From Blumeriella jaapii (Eukaryota; Ascomycota; Leotiomycetes; Helotiales; Drepanopezizaceae): a stretch of DNA of 64,000 nt. Below, piece by piece: positions 49,453 to 61,800 of the stretch. Location: assembly GCA_009599575.1 (NCBI GenBank), contig VWND01000075.1, forward strand, positions 186,001 to 250,000. The letters run 5' to 3'. The notes beneath the pieces were generated by a model. That model saw nothing but the letters and a program-made list of their open reading frames with translations. It was not told where the DNA came from and did no database searches. The position numbers were made by a program, and so were the translations under genes. Within the stretch, counting starts at the first letter, position 1. Each line of letters begins with the position of its first letter.

Positions 49453-50371
49453 TCAAACCCCAGTGCTCTGACCCAAACACAGCTCAAGCCAGTCCTCAAT
49501 ACTGTTCCGACCTCTTGACGACATACACCAGCCATAAGGCACGCTCAATCCCCCACCTGCTGTCTCGGCACCTTCCCATCCCAGGTCCTCCATCACTAGA
49601 CCCTTCTCGGTTCCAACATGGGGGCCATATCTCAAAGACTCGCCGGGGAACACCCGTGACCCCTCCCTCTCTCGTCGTAAATCATGCACTGGTTCACTAC
49701 CCTCTAATCGACCGTCCCACTGCCTAGTAGTTCCTGTGTCACGCAGCGACCACAGAGGCGGATGTCTCGGCGGTGTATTCGGATCCATCGCACGCCTGAC
49801 AACGACCCCGGCATAAGGGCAGCGGTCTGGAGGCAGACGGAAGCGCTCGAAGTTGACGCAGTGATGGCACACATGACCGCTGCTTGATGTCTCTCTGGGT
49901 TGCGCGTGGGAGGGTAGCGTCGGCTCCAAGAGATGCCTTGGCAAGTGCTCTGTCTGGCTGGGGCCTGGAGACTCGCAGGATACTACTGATCTGGGGATAG
50001 AGCTCCGCTGATGAGGAGCTCGTTGAGTAGAAGAGCTTGGGTTGTCGCTCCGTATCGAGGTTGCGTGAGGCCTAGAAGCAGGAAAGTCAGCAGGAAAGTT
50101 CGTCAAGATCTCCCATGCTATGACAGAAGCCCCAAGACTTCAGGTACCTCAGACGATGATTTAGTACATACGGAAGTGGATGAAGCGATAGAGAATTGTT
50201 CGAATCGGTTTCGGCAGAGCTTCCTGTCAGGGATGAAGCTTGGTAAAGCTCGTTCGAAATCTTAAGGACAGGTGAACGGACTTGTTGACGCGAAGGAGCG
50301 CTCGAAGACGAGAATGGATGGGGCGAAAACAAACGCCCGATAATATTAAGTAGTTTCTTGCCTTTAGCCAT
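49453..50371 (-). CDS. Hypothetical Ser/Pro-rich protein
   Basis: Minus-strand exons 50371-50148 and 50071-49453 give 280 aa. The intron is supported by a GTACCT donor and by a good CTGAC branch followed by TTTCCTGCTTCTAG. The N-terminus is MAKGKKLLNIIGRLFSPHPF, then Ser/Pro/Gln-rich disordered sequence. A small Cys/His cluster, GHVCHHCVNFERFRLPPDRC, follows at about residues 150-170 and might bind a metal. I recognise no domain. The C-terminal 100 residues overlap a plus-strand open frame, so the 3' end of the model is less sure. Confidence 0.5.
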
Positions 50372-50782
50372 GGATCCGGGCCTGATAACGAAAGATGTTT
50401 TGAAAGCTGCCTGTCAGCACAAGTAATATGAAGCTCGAGGCCGGTATCGTGACTCATAAACGAGCGGACATTACCGTGTGGTCATAACCACACTTTTAAG
50501 CGCGTAACAAGAACTGGGTCAGAGGACGCTGCGGAATCATAAAAGCATTGCATTGGGAAGAAGATTCGTTGCTGTAAACTGGATAAGAAAGAGCCCCCTC
50601 ACCTCGTTCTGGGCAATAGGCCCACGGGAGTGGATTGTTGCCCAAATCAAATCCTCGCTCGTCGCCGGGGATCTTTCGTACATCTACAACACACCAGCAG
50701 TTCTCTCTCTTTCACCTTTCCTTCCCAACCGCCATCAGCTACTAAACCATCTTTCCATACTCGATTAATGTACAGCATTCTG

Positions 50783-51872
50783 TTACGCATCTGGTCCTCT
50801 GAAGAACTTGGCAATCTTTTTTCCCTCCTTCGGCGGCGGACATCCCAGACAGTCGCAATAGAACCCGTAGTTATCAGGCAATTGGGATGGGCTGGTGGTG
50901 TATGAGATTGTTATCTCTTCGCCTTTTTTGATTGGCTTGCAGGCGGTGACGATCAAGTTGTTGGATGTCTGGTTGTAAGAGTATCTGCAGGTAGCATAAG
51001 GGTGGCAAGCGTGGTTGAATCTTGAAGAAAGTAGAAAGATACCTCCTTTACCATGGCAAGTCTCGAATCTGCATATCTTGTTAGCCACGTTCAGTCGACC
51101 AATAGTCACGGTCTAAGTTTTAGAGCTATCCACTGACCTGTTTGTTTTGTAAATCGCAAGGTCTCTGACTGGGGACATGTTTCTGAAGCAGTGTAGAGTT
51201 CTGTAGTCCTTGAGCTGTTGATAGGTCAACTTCTCCAACTCGACGAACACTTCCATGAAGGTAGCCTTAAACAATGGCGCCTCTATCATGATTACTGTGC
51301 TGTCTGCAATATCCTTGGTCGCAAATGCTCCGATACCACCCTTCTCGGATTTTCGGGCCTCAAAGTACTCAGTTGTAAAGAGAGGTAGCGAGGATGGTAG
51401 AGTTAAATTTTCGGAAGAGAGGATCAGGGTCGGTGGAGAAGATGAGGCCAAGGCCGGGGTTGAGGAAATGGCAGAATGTTTGGAAGGGGAGGATGGAAAG
51501 GAGGTCGAAATTTGTGGCGGAATCGAGATCGAAGTGAGGAAGGCTCGACGAGCATTTGGGGTAGAGATAGAAGCTGAATGTGGCTTAGGATTGCCCTCGA
51601 TCACAGCGGCCCGAGGTCCTTCTACCGTTCCCGAGCCGACCTAAACCGATGATTAGATGTATCTTCACGCATGATATCGAGAGCGTCACCTTGACATTAT
51701 CTCCCCAGCTCCAAGTCCATCCCCCATACCATTTCTCGAAATCATTTGCTAGTCCCGATGGTGCCGACCACCGGTCTGAACCAGGGGCAGCGAGTCTTGG
51801 AAACATTTTCAAGTCTCTCCAGCTTGGTCGGTCGAGGACGCTATGCGCAGACGCTGCTCTGATGTCAGTCAT
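50783..51872 (-). CDS. SET-domain protein (putative lysine methyltransferase)
   Basis: Minus-strand exons 51872-51690, 51640-51138 and 51068-50783 give 323 aa; introns are 49 and 69 nt. A Ser/Pro-rich linker follows the first 60 residues. The SET domain begins FEARKSEKGGIGAFATKDI, then RFNHACHPYATCRY near residues 245-258, the hallmark NHxC AdoMet-binding motif. GEEITISY follows near 279-285 and the post-SET Cys cluster CDCLGC at 300-305. It resembles the fungal SET-domain 'TPR/SET 5-like' proteins, whose substrates are mostly unknown. The upstream frame stays open to 51977, so the start could be further upstream; the ATG before TDIRAASAHSV was chosen because the sequence above it looks like leader. 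Confidence 0.85.
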
Positions 51873-52969
51873 GGTTGTTGTGTTCGGGATTAAAACGAGG
51901 AAAATGATCGGTTGAGGCAGCGGCAACGTCTTGAAGGGGGTGAATAGAATCGTTCGATTGTTGTGCTTTCCTTCCATGGCGACGATCTCCGAAGGTGAGC
52001 AGAGACTGGTTCAGATCGACTTTGAGTCGGATGAATCAACTACCAGCTCTGCAGTCTCCGACTCGCTCTTCAAGTACAAAGATCGCGGCGATATCCAGGA
52101 AGCGAGGAACTCCCGTGGTAGTGGAGTGGTTGTGGTGAGGGTGATGCTCAAGGTGATGGGATGATGAAGAGATAGCTTTGACTTACGATTTTTCTCCAAT
52201 GCCAGGCGATCCATGCTGCTCGCAGCGTTGCTCTTTTGCTGCTTCATGGTGGCAGCGCGACGATAGGACAGTCAGTAGTGCAGAGAGAATCTGGTGGATG
52301 CAGTGAGTGATGGTGGATGCAGTCAGTGATGGTGGATGACCACAGTCAGTGATGGCGGCGGTACGTGGATTCCGACTGTTGACAACAAGAGATTGATTGA
52401 CAGCGGCAGAGCCCAATAAATAGATAAATGGGAAGGGAAACCAGAGCGCAGGACTAGGTACTGACTTCAAAAGCGCTAAGCAGTTTTTGGCATGGCGCCA
52501 TTTCGAACCAAGGAGGAAGGCGCCATTCACATGGTGAAGGGGGCCACGGAAGGGGCCATGAGTGTCACACGACAATACGTGGTGGTCGAGTTGACAAGAG
52601 GAAGACATCTCGAAGTGAGGGAGAGACTTTATAAAGCGGAAAAAGGTCGATGAAGCGAGAAAGCACGCTAGCGTTCTTTTGGTGACCACAGCCAATCAAA
52701 TCCGATGCTTTTGTAGGGGTCTCAGTAAGAAGGCGTCTCGGCTCCGTTTGAGCCTCAATTGGTCTACTGATCCTTTCTTTGTGGTATCAAAAGCTTACAT
52801 TGCACCAACATCACAGGTTCAGCTAGAGAACCTCAGCGACTCAGATATGTTCTGAAGATTTGGGAAACATCAGCGCGAGCGTGGTACACGCGTCAGAGAG
52901 TTTCCGAATTGGGTAATTCACCAATTCTGGAATGACTGTGCAGTCCCCTTCTTGACGACCAACCGGTCG
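51873..52969. other. Intergenic region with a short direct repeat
   Basis: There are short open frames on both strands. One plus-strand ATG at 51976 opens a 63-codon acidic frame (MATISEGEQRLVQIDFESDE), and one minus-strand ATG at 52247 opens MKQQKSNAASSMDRLALEKNR before a GTAAGT donor at 52192. Neither could be extended into a recognisable protein. A gtgatggtggatgcagt-type repeat lies at about 52288-52362. Confidence 0.4.
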
Positions 52970-53580
52970 CTCAGCAGTCCTGTCGTCTCGCTTCATTGAT
53001 CAAATGTGGAAATCCCTCCATGTCAGCCTCGCGGCCAGCAAGATACTTGCGAGGTTCGCCTGGATACTTGCCAGAAGGGTGGATCTTGAGGATGCTGAAG
53101 ATACGTAGAGTTTCCTTTTGGAAGTGCTCCATGGCGACTAACTGTCGAGTCAGAACAGTAGCCACTGCAACATTGTGGGCCTTTAAAATCATCCGTGAAG
53201 CCGAGAGTATCATTTGAGTCGAACTCCTTCAGTAGGTAGAGCAGCACGGCCGAGGTCTCCATCATGGGTAATGGAGGAGACTTCGTGTTGTCTACCAGAA
53301 CTGGAATCCTGCCTTTGTTCTATTGAGGAAGAAGACTGGCGAAGCTGGTGGCTCAACTTACCATTTGGATCCAATTTGAGAAGCCAATCCTTCCTTTGGT
53401 CGTTTGTTGGCAGCGAGATAATTGTATGAGTGACTACGAAGAGCCAACCCGAGTTGCATGTTCTCTATCGACGGCAGCTCTACAGACTTTCGGTCCCATA
53501 GGCCTTCCTCAGCTACTCAAGCATGATTGGTGCCTTTTTTTACCATTGGGAGTTGATGTTGTGATAAAGTGAAGCCCCTG
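52970..53580 (-). pseudogene. Glutathione S-transferase remnant
   Basis: On the minus strand the N-terminal thioredoxin-like part of a GST is readable: LHFITTSTPNGKK, then (with a frameshift) LRKAYGTES, KDWLLKLDPNG, an intron, and RIPVLVDNTKSPPLPMMETSAVLLYLLKEFDSN. The MMETSAVLLYL segment is the glutathione-binding region of this class (Ure2-like). In-frame TAG codons and phase changes break the first exon. After FTDD the expected middle of the protein is missing, and the text resumes in another phase at FQKETLRIFSILKIHPSGKYPGEPRKYLAG. It is a degraded copy that cannot make enzyme. Confidence 0.82.
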
Positions 53581-54244
53581 GTCCTTGCTTGCAAGAGAGT
53601 CAGCAGCCATTTCCATGGTCCAGTCGCATGATCAGTAATCGCGGCGACAGGGCACACGCTGTTATGTGACGAGGTCAGGTCGGGACCGAGGTTGTAGCAG
53701 ATTCCGAGATCAGAAGTCAGAATCCGAGATCAGAAGCGACCCGGGCTAGCTAGTCAAGTAATTACTTCGGACGGGTTACCACTTTCGTAGATTCTAAAAA
53801 ACGGTAGACATCTGGATCCATACATTCTGCCTCTGGCATTGATTTCTGCAGGAGTAGGTGCCCTGACGATAGACAGTCGACGCCATTCTGATAGATGTTG
53901 TCGTGAGGATCCTGTCTGGACCTGTGAGCTCCAATAGAACGCATCAGGTATGTACGTCGTTGTCGATCAAAACACGTGATATGAGATATCTTCACAGCCC
54001 GAGAGAATACAAATACAGTACAACACAGTAATCATTTGTAATACTGCTGCTACACCAGGATCCTCTTGCTGTTGGGGGCACGCCGCGTTGGCAAAAGTAT
54101 AATCAAATGGAAGTAAAAATGGCCTCGTATTTTTCGGACCGGAGATCCTCCGGGCTTAACATAACAAACTTCCTTCTGATGACCGGACACATCGTTTTCT
54201 CACACCTCACTCTACATTCCCATGTCCCATTCTCGATTCGAGAT
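53581..54244. other. Intergenic region upstream of the Zn2Cys6 gene
   Basis: No gene is recognised. A short tandem duplication (ccgagatcagaag) lies at about 53704-53737. The last few hundred bases should include the promoter of the transcription factor. Confidence 0.45.
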
Positions 54245-55725
54245 ATGGAGGACCCCACTAATGGCTTCTCACGAGCCCCGTCGTATGATACGCCTGAGCC
54301 CCTTCGTTCCGAGTGCCATACGAGGAGGGCTCACCGAAAGACCAAGACCGGCTGTCTGCCTTGCAAAAAACGAAAAATAAAGGTCTGCCTACTCACCTGG
54401 ACGAAGTCTTGTCGTCACGTTTCACTCAGCACATCTGCCTTACCTTACATCGCAGCTCATCTAACCAGCATTCAAAATGGAAGAGACTCATGCTAACATG
54501 CCGGCTTTGGCAACTCTAGTGCGATGAGACTCACCCAGAATGTGTCAATTGTATGAAACATTCGGTAACGTGCGAATACGCTCCCCCAAAGACCAAAGTT
54601 CCCCCGAGTGAGTGGGTAAGTGGTCAATCTCCTCGAAGAAGGAATCGCCGTGTCTAACAAGCTACCAAGCTCATTTCGAACCACCCTCCTGACCTGAACT
54701 TGGTAGATCTGGAACTGCTACACCATTTCACTACGGTGACAGCTACTACCATGAGCAAGAATCCGGCCATTAGACGACTCTGGAGTATTGTCGTTCCTCA
54801 GCTTGGACTTCAACATGACTTCGTAATGCACGCAGTTCTGGCTCTTGCCGCACTTCACATGGGATATGTATTGAACTCTCCTCCTCTGGACTCACCCAGA
54901 CTCGACGGCTCGCTCGTACTGACCTGCCCCTAGTGCCATCCCGAAAAGAAAGAAGCTTGTGCTCAACGGGCTAAGGTGCACTACAAATCTGGCTTATCAC
55001 AAGCTACTCCTGCGCTGAGCGCTCTCAGCGAAGCAAACGCGGCTGAGCTTTACATTTTCTCAGCCATGACATGTATCTACACGTACGCTACCCACTCAGA
55101 CACAGATGATTCTATTGCCGGGAAAGAGTCTGGCCTCACACAGGGGATAGTGCTATCCCGGCAAAGCTACTCGATCATCAGCATGACCGGGGATTCGCTA
55201 CGGTGCGGCCCGGTAGGTGCATTATTCTCCACCGGCTATCGAAGGACGCAGTGGCGAAATGGGGTCCTGGAAGATACGTTCTCGGGGGCTCAGGAACTGA
55301 GAAATTTATCGGCGGCCATCACTCGACAACATCACGATCCCCAAGTACGCAAGGCGTACATTACGGCCATTGATGACATCCTTGGCATCTTCAACTTCGT
55401 CTTTTCCTTGGCACCAGAGATGCGAGAAATGTCAGACATCCTCGGTTGGCCGATCAGTTTGACAGACGAGTACCTGGAGCTTCTCCGGCAGCCGACGCAG
55501 GAAGCTCTTGTGATTCTAGCTTACTTTGCGGTTCTACCGGAGAAAGTAGAAAACATGTGGTGGCTTGACGGCTTTGGGTGGCATCTTTTCTCGAAGATCT
55601 ACCCTCTAATCCAAGAGGAATTCCTGCCCTGGGTACAGTGGCCGCTACGGGAACTTGGTTGGAGTCCAGACAAACAGTACTCGAAGCCCGCGTCTAAAGT
55701 AAGAATCACACCGTATGCTTCATGA
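54245..55725 (+). CDS. Zn2Cys6 fungal transcription factor
   Basis: Exons 54245-54382, 54520-54615, 54670-54867 and 54934-55725 give 407 aa. The binuclear zinc cluster is split by the first intron and reads GCLPCKKRKIK-CDETHPECVNC-MKHSVTCEY, with all six Cys present and a basic stretch (RRAHRKTKTG) before it. The rest matches the Upc2-like layout: LELLHHFTTVTATTMSK, then a helical regulatory region ending ILAYFAVLPEKVENMWWLDG and GWHLFSKIYPLI. It should be a nuclear DNA-binding regulator. Earlier in-frame ATGs exist from 54107; MEDPTNG was chosen as nearest the zinc cluster. The 137-nt first intron is the longest in the gene. A GTAAGA..CTACAG intron at the 3' end would give a slightly shorter C-terminus (..KPASK). 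Confidence 0.85.
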
Positions 55726-56507
55726 CGCGCCAGAACTCACCTAGCTACAGTAAGCCAATGAAGACCGAGTCTAAGATCGTAGAGAGGAGACCAGGCGATC
55801 GGAAGCGCTGTGGCTATTTCCTGCTATGAGACGACTCGGTCTGCTGGATCTGCGAAACGGATTTCTTCGGTCACCACCAGAGGTCACCGCCAAAGAAAGC
55901 TGCGCACTCGATTGCCGCAGAATTTGTCAGTTCCTTGCGTATTTTCGTATCATTAACGAAGTGCGTAGGTCAGATTTTTTATCAACAAAACTCAAGGAAG
56001 CTGACGATTTCTTGGTCGAATCATTGCTTACGCCGCCGCTAGGAGCATCAGCAGTGGAGGCCAGAATGTGCACAGGATAAGTGAAGGAAAACGACGAGGT
56101 GGAGGGCAAGGGGGCACAAAAATAATAAGGTCTCTGCGTAGCCATATAGAGATGATTTAGGGTCGTTGTTTTGATACGTGTTTGTTTATATGTAGTTACC
56201 CACCATGTCAGCAAACATCCTCCAATGAAAACCTTTTACTACAAACAATACAAAATTCTCCTTTATTACGACCCATCATTATAACCACAGATATCGCTCC
56301 GAGAAGAACGTGATGGGATGAGTTGAGACCGGATAGTGCTGCTAATCCGCTTCAACACCGAACCGACGAATCATACACCCCACCCCAACTTGTCCATCTA
56401 CTCCATTCCAATCTGTCTCGACGCAAACCACAAAGCCTCGCATTTTCTCATCCACTCGACTGATTCTAATTTGAAATACAAGAACATCTACACATCCACC
56501 CACCACA
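55726..56507. other. Region downstream of the Zn2Cys6 gene
   Basis: An open frame on the plus strand (55826-56080, MRRLGLLDLRNGFL...) has no recognised motif and could be part of the 3' end or a relic. Nothing else is supported. Confidence 0.35.
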
Positions 56508-56783
56508 ATGACCTTGAGCCCCAAACGCAGCTCTGTTCCGCCCATCTACAACCGCACTGGACCAATCACGATCATCTGCATGCTACACCTCCTGCTCGTC
56601 ACCTCTATCGCATTCGCTATGCTCACTGCCACCAACAACAGCCTCCCTCTAGGCAGCGGCGAGATCCTGGATCGTTTGCATGTGGATGCTCAAAACCCGA
56701 AGGAGAGCGAGATGGGTGCGCGTAGGATCCGTTTTTTTGGGAATAAGGATTGGGAAGAGGGGATTGCTAGAGGGGGGGTCTAG
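56508..56783 (+). CDS. Small one-pass membrane protein (hypothetical)
   Basis: A single-exon frame of 91 aa begins in a favourable CACCACAATG context. A hydrophobic segment, ITIICMLHLLLVTSIAFAML, lies at about residues 20-39, after a short basic N-terminus, followed by a polar tail with RIRFFGNKDWEEG. No family is recognised. The start context and single membrane segment make it plausible, but no homology supports it. Confidence 0.4.
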   Translation: MTLSPKRSSVPPIYNRTGPITIICMLHLLLVTSIAFAMLTATNNSLPLGSGEILDRLHVDAQNPKESEMGARRIRFFGNKDWEEGIARGGV

Positions 56784-57115
56784 GAGTGGAGGCGGAGTGC
56801 CTTTCGTAAGAGGGGCTGTCCTCGATTTGATGAATCGATTTGATGGATGGTAATATGATTATGAATGCGTTGTTTGTGGGCTGATCACCGGTACGGGCAC
56901 GCATGGGTGGTTTCTGGATGGGAATCGGAGGTTGGTACTGTGTGACGAAGGAGGCATAGAGAGTCCAGTCGCGATCTTACGAGGACTGTGACACGAGGAC
57001 AGCGTCTCCGGAACGCTGGCCGTCCTTCCAGTACGTATGTTTACCAGCCTCCGACGATCCTAAGAAGCGCAATTCAAGCAAACACAAGCCAAAATACGGA
57101 TAGAAGCTTGTGCAT
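56784..57115. other. Short region between the small ORF and the aminotransferase stop
   Basis: Both neighbours end here, so it should contain their 3' untranslated regions. No gene is seen. Confidence 0.4.
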
Positions 57116-58369
57116 TCACAGTAAGTTTTTGCGAACATAAAGCGTGAGTTGCTTCAATGCCTCCTCGAGTACCGAAGTTTCGCAGACGAAGCCAATGCGC
57201 ACGTAGCCTTTGAACTCCGCGCCAAAGCACTTCGACGCAGGCAAAAACATGACTTTGGTGCTTTCCAAAACATCAAGGCAGAATTGCACGTCCTCTACTG
57301 GCCTTCCATCCTTCTCAAACTTTACGAGAGCGGTGGTTCCACTGGTTGGCTTCACCCATGAGCAGACATCGCTCCACCGATCGATGAATTTCTCTAGCAT
57401 AGCAACATTCGTCTTGGCGAGTTTAAGATTACGGCCCAAAAGAGCGTGGAGAACAGATTGTGACAGAGCGTACGAAGCGACTTGGTCGTCAAGCTGAGAA
57501 ACGGATATTGTGGTGTAATCTCTCGCCGAGGCAATGGCTTCGATGATAGATCGGTCTCGACATGCAATCCAGCCAAGACGAATGCCAGCCAGGCTGTATG
57601 ATTTCGACATTGAGCCAGTGCTGATAGTCTTCGCGTAATCTAACGAGATGATGGAGGGCGGAAATTCCGGGTCTGCAGGAGAAAAGCTGTGGAAAAGCGG
57701 TCGGTAGACCTCGTCGCAGAGAATGATGATTTCTCGTTCCTTGGCAAAATCAACCAGACCCTGGAGTACGGACCTGGGAGTCGTAGATCCGGTGGGGTTG
57801 TTTGGATTGTTTATGATGATCATCTTGGTGTTGTCTTGCACTAGCTGCTTCAAGTCGTCCAGATCCGGAACGAATTTCTGGCCCCGCCGAAGCTTCCACA
57901 GCGAGACCTCTGCGCCTAGGCTTTTCGGCACATCGTAAAGTTGTTGATATGTCGGGTGCTCGCAGATGACATGATCACCAGGCCCAAGCAGCGTATAGAA
58001 AAGAAGGAAGTTGGCGGCAATAGCCCCTGGGGTGATGAGGATGTTGTCGGCGGGAAGAGGCGTAGTCACTCGTACGGAGTACAGAGAAGCCAGTCGTTCT
58101 CGCAGAGCTGGAGATCCTCGAATGGAGCCATACGTAAGCTTCCTCGAAGTGCTGAGAGGATGCGGGACATTGGCGTCTTCGCAAAGAGCAACCAAGTCGT
58201 CGATAGAGACACTAGCGGCACAGGTCTCTGCTATGTTCAAGACTCCAGGCGTTGTTTCGTACTTGTCCATCCACTGCGGGTCATCAGCATGTTGAAGGAC
58301 ATATTTCCGGTGTCATCAAGGGTCGTTATACTGTACCTGCTCAACCTCGAATGGCTCCAGCTTCACCAT
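57116..58369 (-). CDS. PLP-dependent class I/II aminotransferase
   Basis: Minus-strand exons 58369-58337 and 58273-57116 give 396 aa; the 63-nt intron has a GTACAG donor. The first exon (MVKLEPFEVEQ) joins WMDKYETTPG in frame. Fold-type I features are clear: LTYGSIRGSPALRERLA near the N-terminus, NNPNNPTG at about 166-173, Asp198 in ILCDEVYRPL, the PLP-binding Lys235 in STGSMSKSYSLAG, and the phosphate-binding RLGW. The length fits class I aminotransferases. It most resembles the fungal group annotated as aminotransferases of unclear substrate, some sited in secondary-metabolite clusters; the substrate cannot be read from sequence. It diverges from the ABC transporter across 446 bp. Confidence 0.93.
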
Positions 58370-58815
58370 GTTTCCGGGTGCCTCTGAAGACGAGGCTGAC
58401 AGCAGTTAGGGGTGCCTGCGAGAATGCTGATCACTCCATTGCTCCCATTGCGAAGAAGAAACAACCAACATGGACGACGGGCCTCTTGTCTGTGTTGACT
58501 TCACGAGGAGAGAACTCTCAGTCTCGAGCGCGGGGTTGGGGAATGTTATGATATGCATACTTATCGCTATGCATGGATTACCATGGATTACCACCACTAA
58601 ATACAGACCATCCCGGCCTAGGCCAACCCCAGCTGCCAACGACAGCTACCTTAATTAAACATGCTTCGTACAGCTACAGTACAATTTCTCGTCCAACACC
58701 TACCTCCTGCCTGTACAAGGCACAATCAACACTCTCAGCTCGAGGGCCTGCATCATCTCTCCATGGACTGAGTCCGGCAACACACGCTTCGCCGTCTCGA
58801 TAGCCTCAATCCACG
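58370..58815. promoter_or_regulatory. Divergent promoter region of the aminotransferase and ABC transporter genes
   Basis: Only 446 bp separate the two start codons, so both promoters lie here and the genes may be co-regulated. A short direct repeat, atggattacc, occurs twice near 58573-58592. No factor site can be assigned. Confidence 0.5.
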
Positions 58816-61800
58816 ATGCGACGATTCCTGGACACGGCGTGCCTCGGGGTGCTTTGTCTGGCATGGGCGATATCTGCGGCTGCTGGCAATTACTCGCACA
58901 TTGATATGATGCGCGCTCATCTGGCTTTGATGGAGGGTCGCCCGGCCGATTGTCCCCCATGGTACCATGCCCATCCCCCGTGTGGCTACACATAGATACT
59001 GACACGAGGTAGCTTCAACTGCCTGCTTCCAGCCTTTACCTGCGGACAATACTCCGAATGCAATCAGTACAATGGCAAATGTTCCTGTCCCCCTGGTTTC
59101 GGGGGCGACGACTGCTTCTCCCCAGTCTGTGGAGCTTTGGCAGATGGGGAGGATCGGCCTATGCGGCAAGGCGATTACTGTGCATGCAAGGACGGATGGA
59201 CTGGCATCAACTGTAATGTGTGCACGGAAAACAAGGCTTGTAACGCCTTGATGCCAACGAATGAAGATGGCGTCTGCTATCAGAATGGTGAGGTAGTGCG
59301 CGAGAATCACCAACAGTGCGATGTCACAAACCGGAAGATCGTGGAAATCTTGGATGGGAGAAGGCCTCAAGTCACCTTTTCCTGCAATGCGAATTCATCG
59401 ACTTGCGATTTCCAGTGTAAGTTATGGCCTGCTTCTTGGGGACGACAATAACTAAACTGCCACCAGTCTGGGTCGAGCACAAGGAGTCCTTCTACTGCTC
59501 GTTGAATACCTGTACATCGTCTGCCGAAAGCACTCAAGACCAAAACGCGACGAACTACAAATGCGACCACATCGCGTGCAGTTGTATTCCCGAACGAATG
59601 CTGTGCGGAGAGAATGGTTCTGTCGACATCACCGAATTCTTAGACGAGTCTATACGAGGGCCTGCGTCTTTCAGCTGCAAGCAGGAGCATGGCGGAATCA
59701 ACAATTGTAGATTCAAAGAGCCAGCTATGGATCAATTGATCCAGACAATGTTTGGAGATGATAGCATCGAGCTAACCTGCAAGGCTGGAGAATGTCTGTA
59801 CGTGTCAGATGTGCCTGGATTCGAGCGGCCCGTGAAGAGGATCAACACCCCTTTAATCGCAGGTGTCATTGGTGGAAGTGCCTTATTCGTGGTTGGGTTT
59901 ATTTTGATAATCTGGTATCTTTCTCGAAGACAGTTCAACTATGCATATGCTCCAATGAGACTGGACGATTCTGATGACGAGGATACGAAATTGATGATAG
60001 ACCACAAGCCCGCCTCTCTGTACTTTGAGAACGTCTCCTACAACTTGAACGGCAAGCAAATCCTTTCGGGAGTCCAAGGAGTCGCCCACCCTGGCGAAAT
60101 TATGGCTATCATGGGTGCTTCTGGCGCTGGCAAAACTACGTTCCTCGACATCCTCGCCCGGAAAAATAAGCGGGGAGTAGTTTCGGGAGATTTCTATGTC
60201 AACGGGGAGAAGGTCAACGACAATGATTACAAGAATGTCGTAGGATTTGTTGATCAGGAAGATACGATGTTGCCATCGCTTACGGTTCATGAGACGATCA
60301 TGACCAGCGCACTTCTGAGACTACCGCGAGACATGGGCAAATTTGCAAAGGAGCAACGAGTGTACGAGGTGGAAAAGCAACTTGGAATATTCGCTATCAG
60401 GGACTCCTTGGTTGGTTCCGAGGATGGAAAGGGTCGTGGGATTTCTGGTGGTGAAAAGAGAAGAGTCGGCATTGCTTGTGAGCTTGTTACGAGCCCAAGC
60501 ATACTCTTCCTCGATGAGCCAACCAGCGGGCTGGATGCATATAATGCCTTCAACGTCATTGAGTGCTTGGTCACCCTTGCAAAGACGTACAAGCGAACCG
60601 TCATATTCACTATTCATCAGCCGAGATCCAATATCGTAGCGCTCTTCGACAGGCTCCTTCTTCTAGCTAAAGGGAAAACGGTCTACTCAGGCGACTTTGC
60701 TCAATGCCAAGATTTCTTCGACCACATCGGGTATTCTTGCCCTCCAGGCTTCAACATCGCAGACTACTTGGTCGATTTGACCATGCACGTTGGTGTACCC
60801 CGTACCCTAGTCGATGAAGGTATATCCGATCTAGAAACGCCCAGCGGAAGCGCTGGCCCTAGCAGCACCAGAGCGGTCAAATCTATTGCCAGCATTGGCG
60901 GAGGCAGTATCGGGGAATCGACAATTGGCAGCTCATGCGCTGAATCTTTGTTGAGACCAATGGGCAAGCGTCGAGATTCGGTCAAGGCCAAACAGGAAAG
61001 AGAACTCTTCACACGCAAGAGACCCGGCATCGAAACACCGAATTCTCAACCAGAAGAGAGCCCAATGGATCCAAATGCGACAGCCTCACAACAATGGCTT
61101 CGCTTACACAAACGGCAGTCCGGCCAGGTTCACCAACATCTTCTTGACGACCCAGATGACCTGCCGCCAGCGGCTGCCGGGTCCAGTGATCTCGATCTTC
61201 TCGTTGAATCATACCAAAATTCGGAGATCGCCGGCAACATTCATGATGATTTACACGCGGCTATTGAAAATGCACGAGCTGCGAACGGGAATGCCAATGG
61301 TCACGCTCAAGACATTATCTCTGCAAATGGCGGTGCGGTGGGTAGGGGTTATGCCAGAATCGGATACATTCGACAGTTCCAAATCCTATCTCAGCGGACC
61401 TGGAGAAACCTTTATCGAAACCCGATGTTGATGCTCACCCACTATGCAATTGCCATTCTGTTAGCCGTTCTTTCGGGCTTCTTGTTCTACGGACTCACCG
61501 ACGACATACCAGGCTTCCAGAACAGACTCGGATTGTTTTTCTTCATCCTGGCTCTGTTTGGCTTCAGCACATTGTCCAGCTTGACAGTGTTCGCAACAGA
61601 GCGAATGCTATTCGTAAGAGAGCGAGCAAACGGGTACTACTCCCCAGTGACCTATTTCGCCGCAAAAGTTATCTTCGACATTGTCCCACTCCGAATTATT
61701 CCTCCGATACTCATGGGTTCTATCATCTACCCAATGACTGGTCTGGTGCCTGACTGGCCACATTACCTCAAGTTCATCCTCATCCTCATCCTCTTCAATT

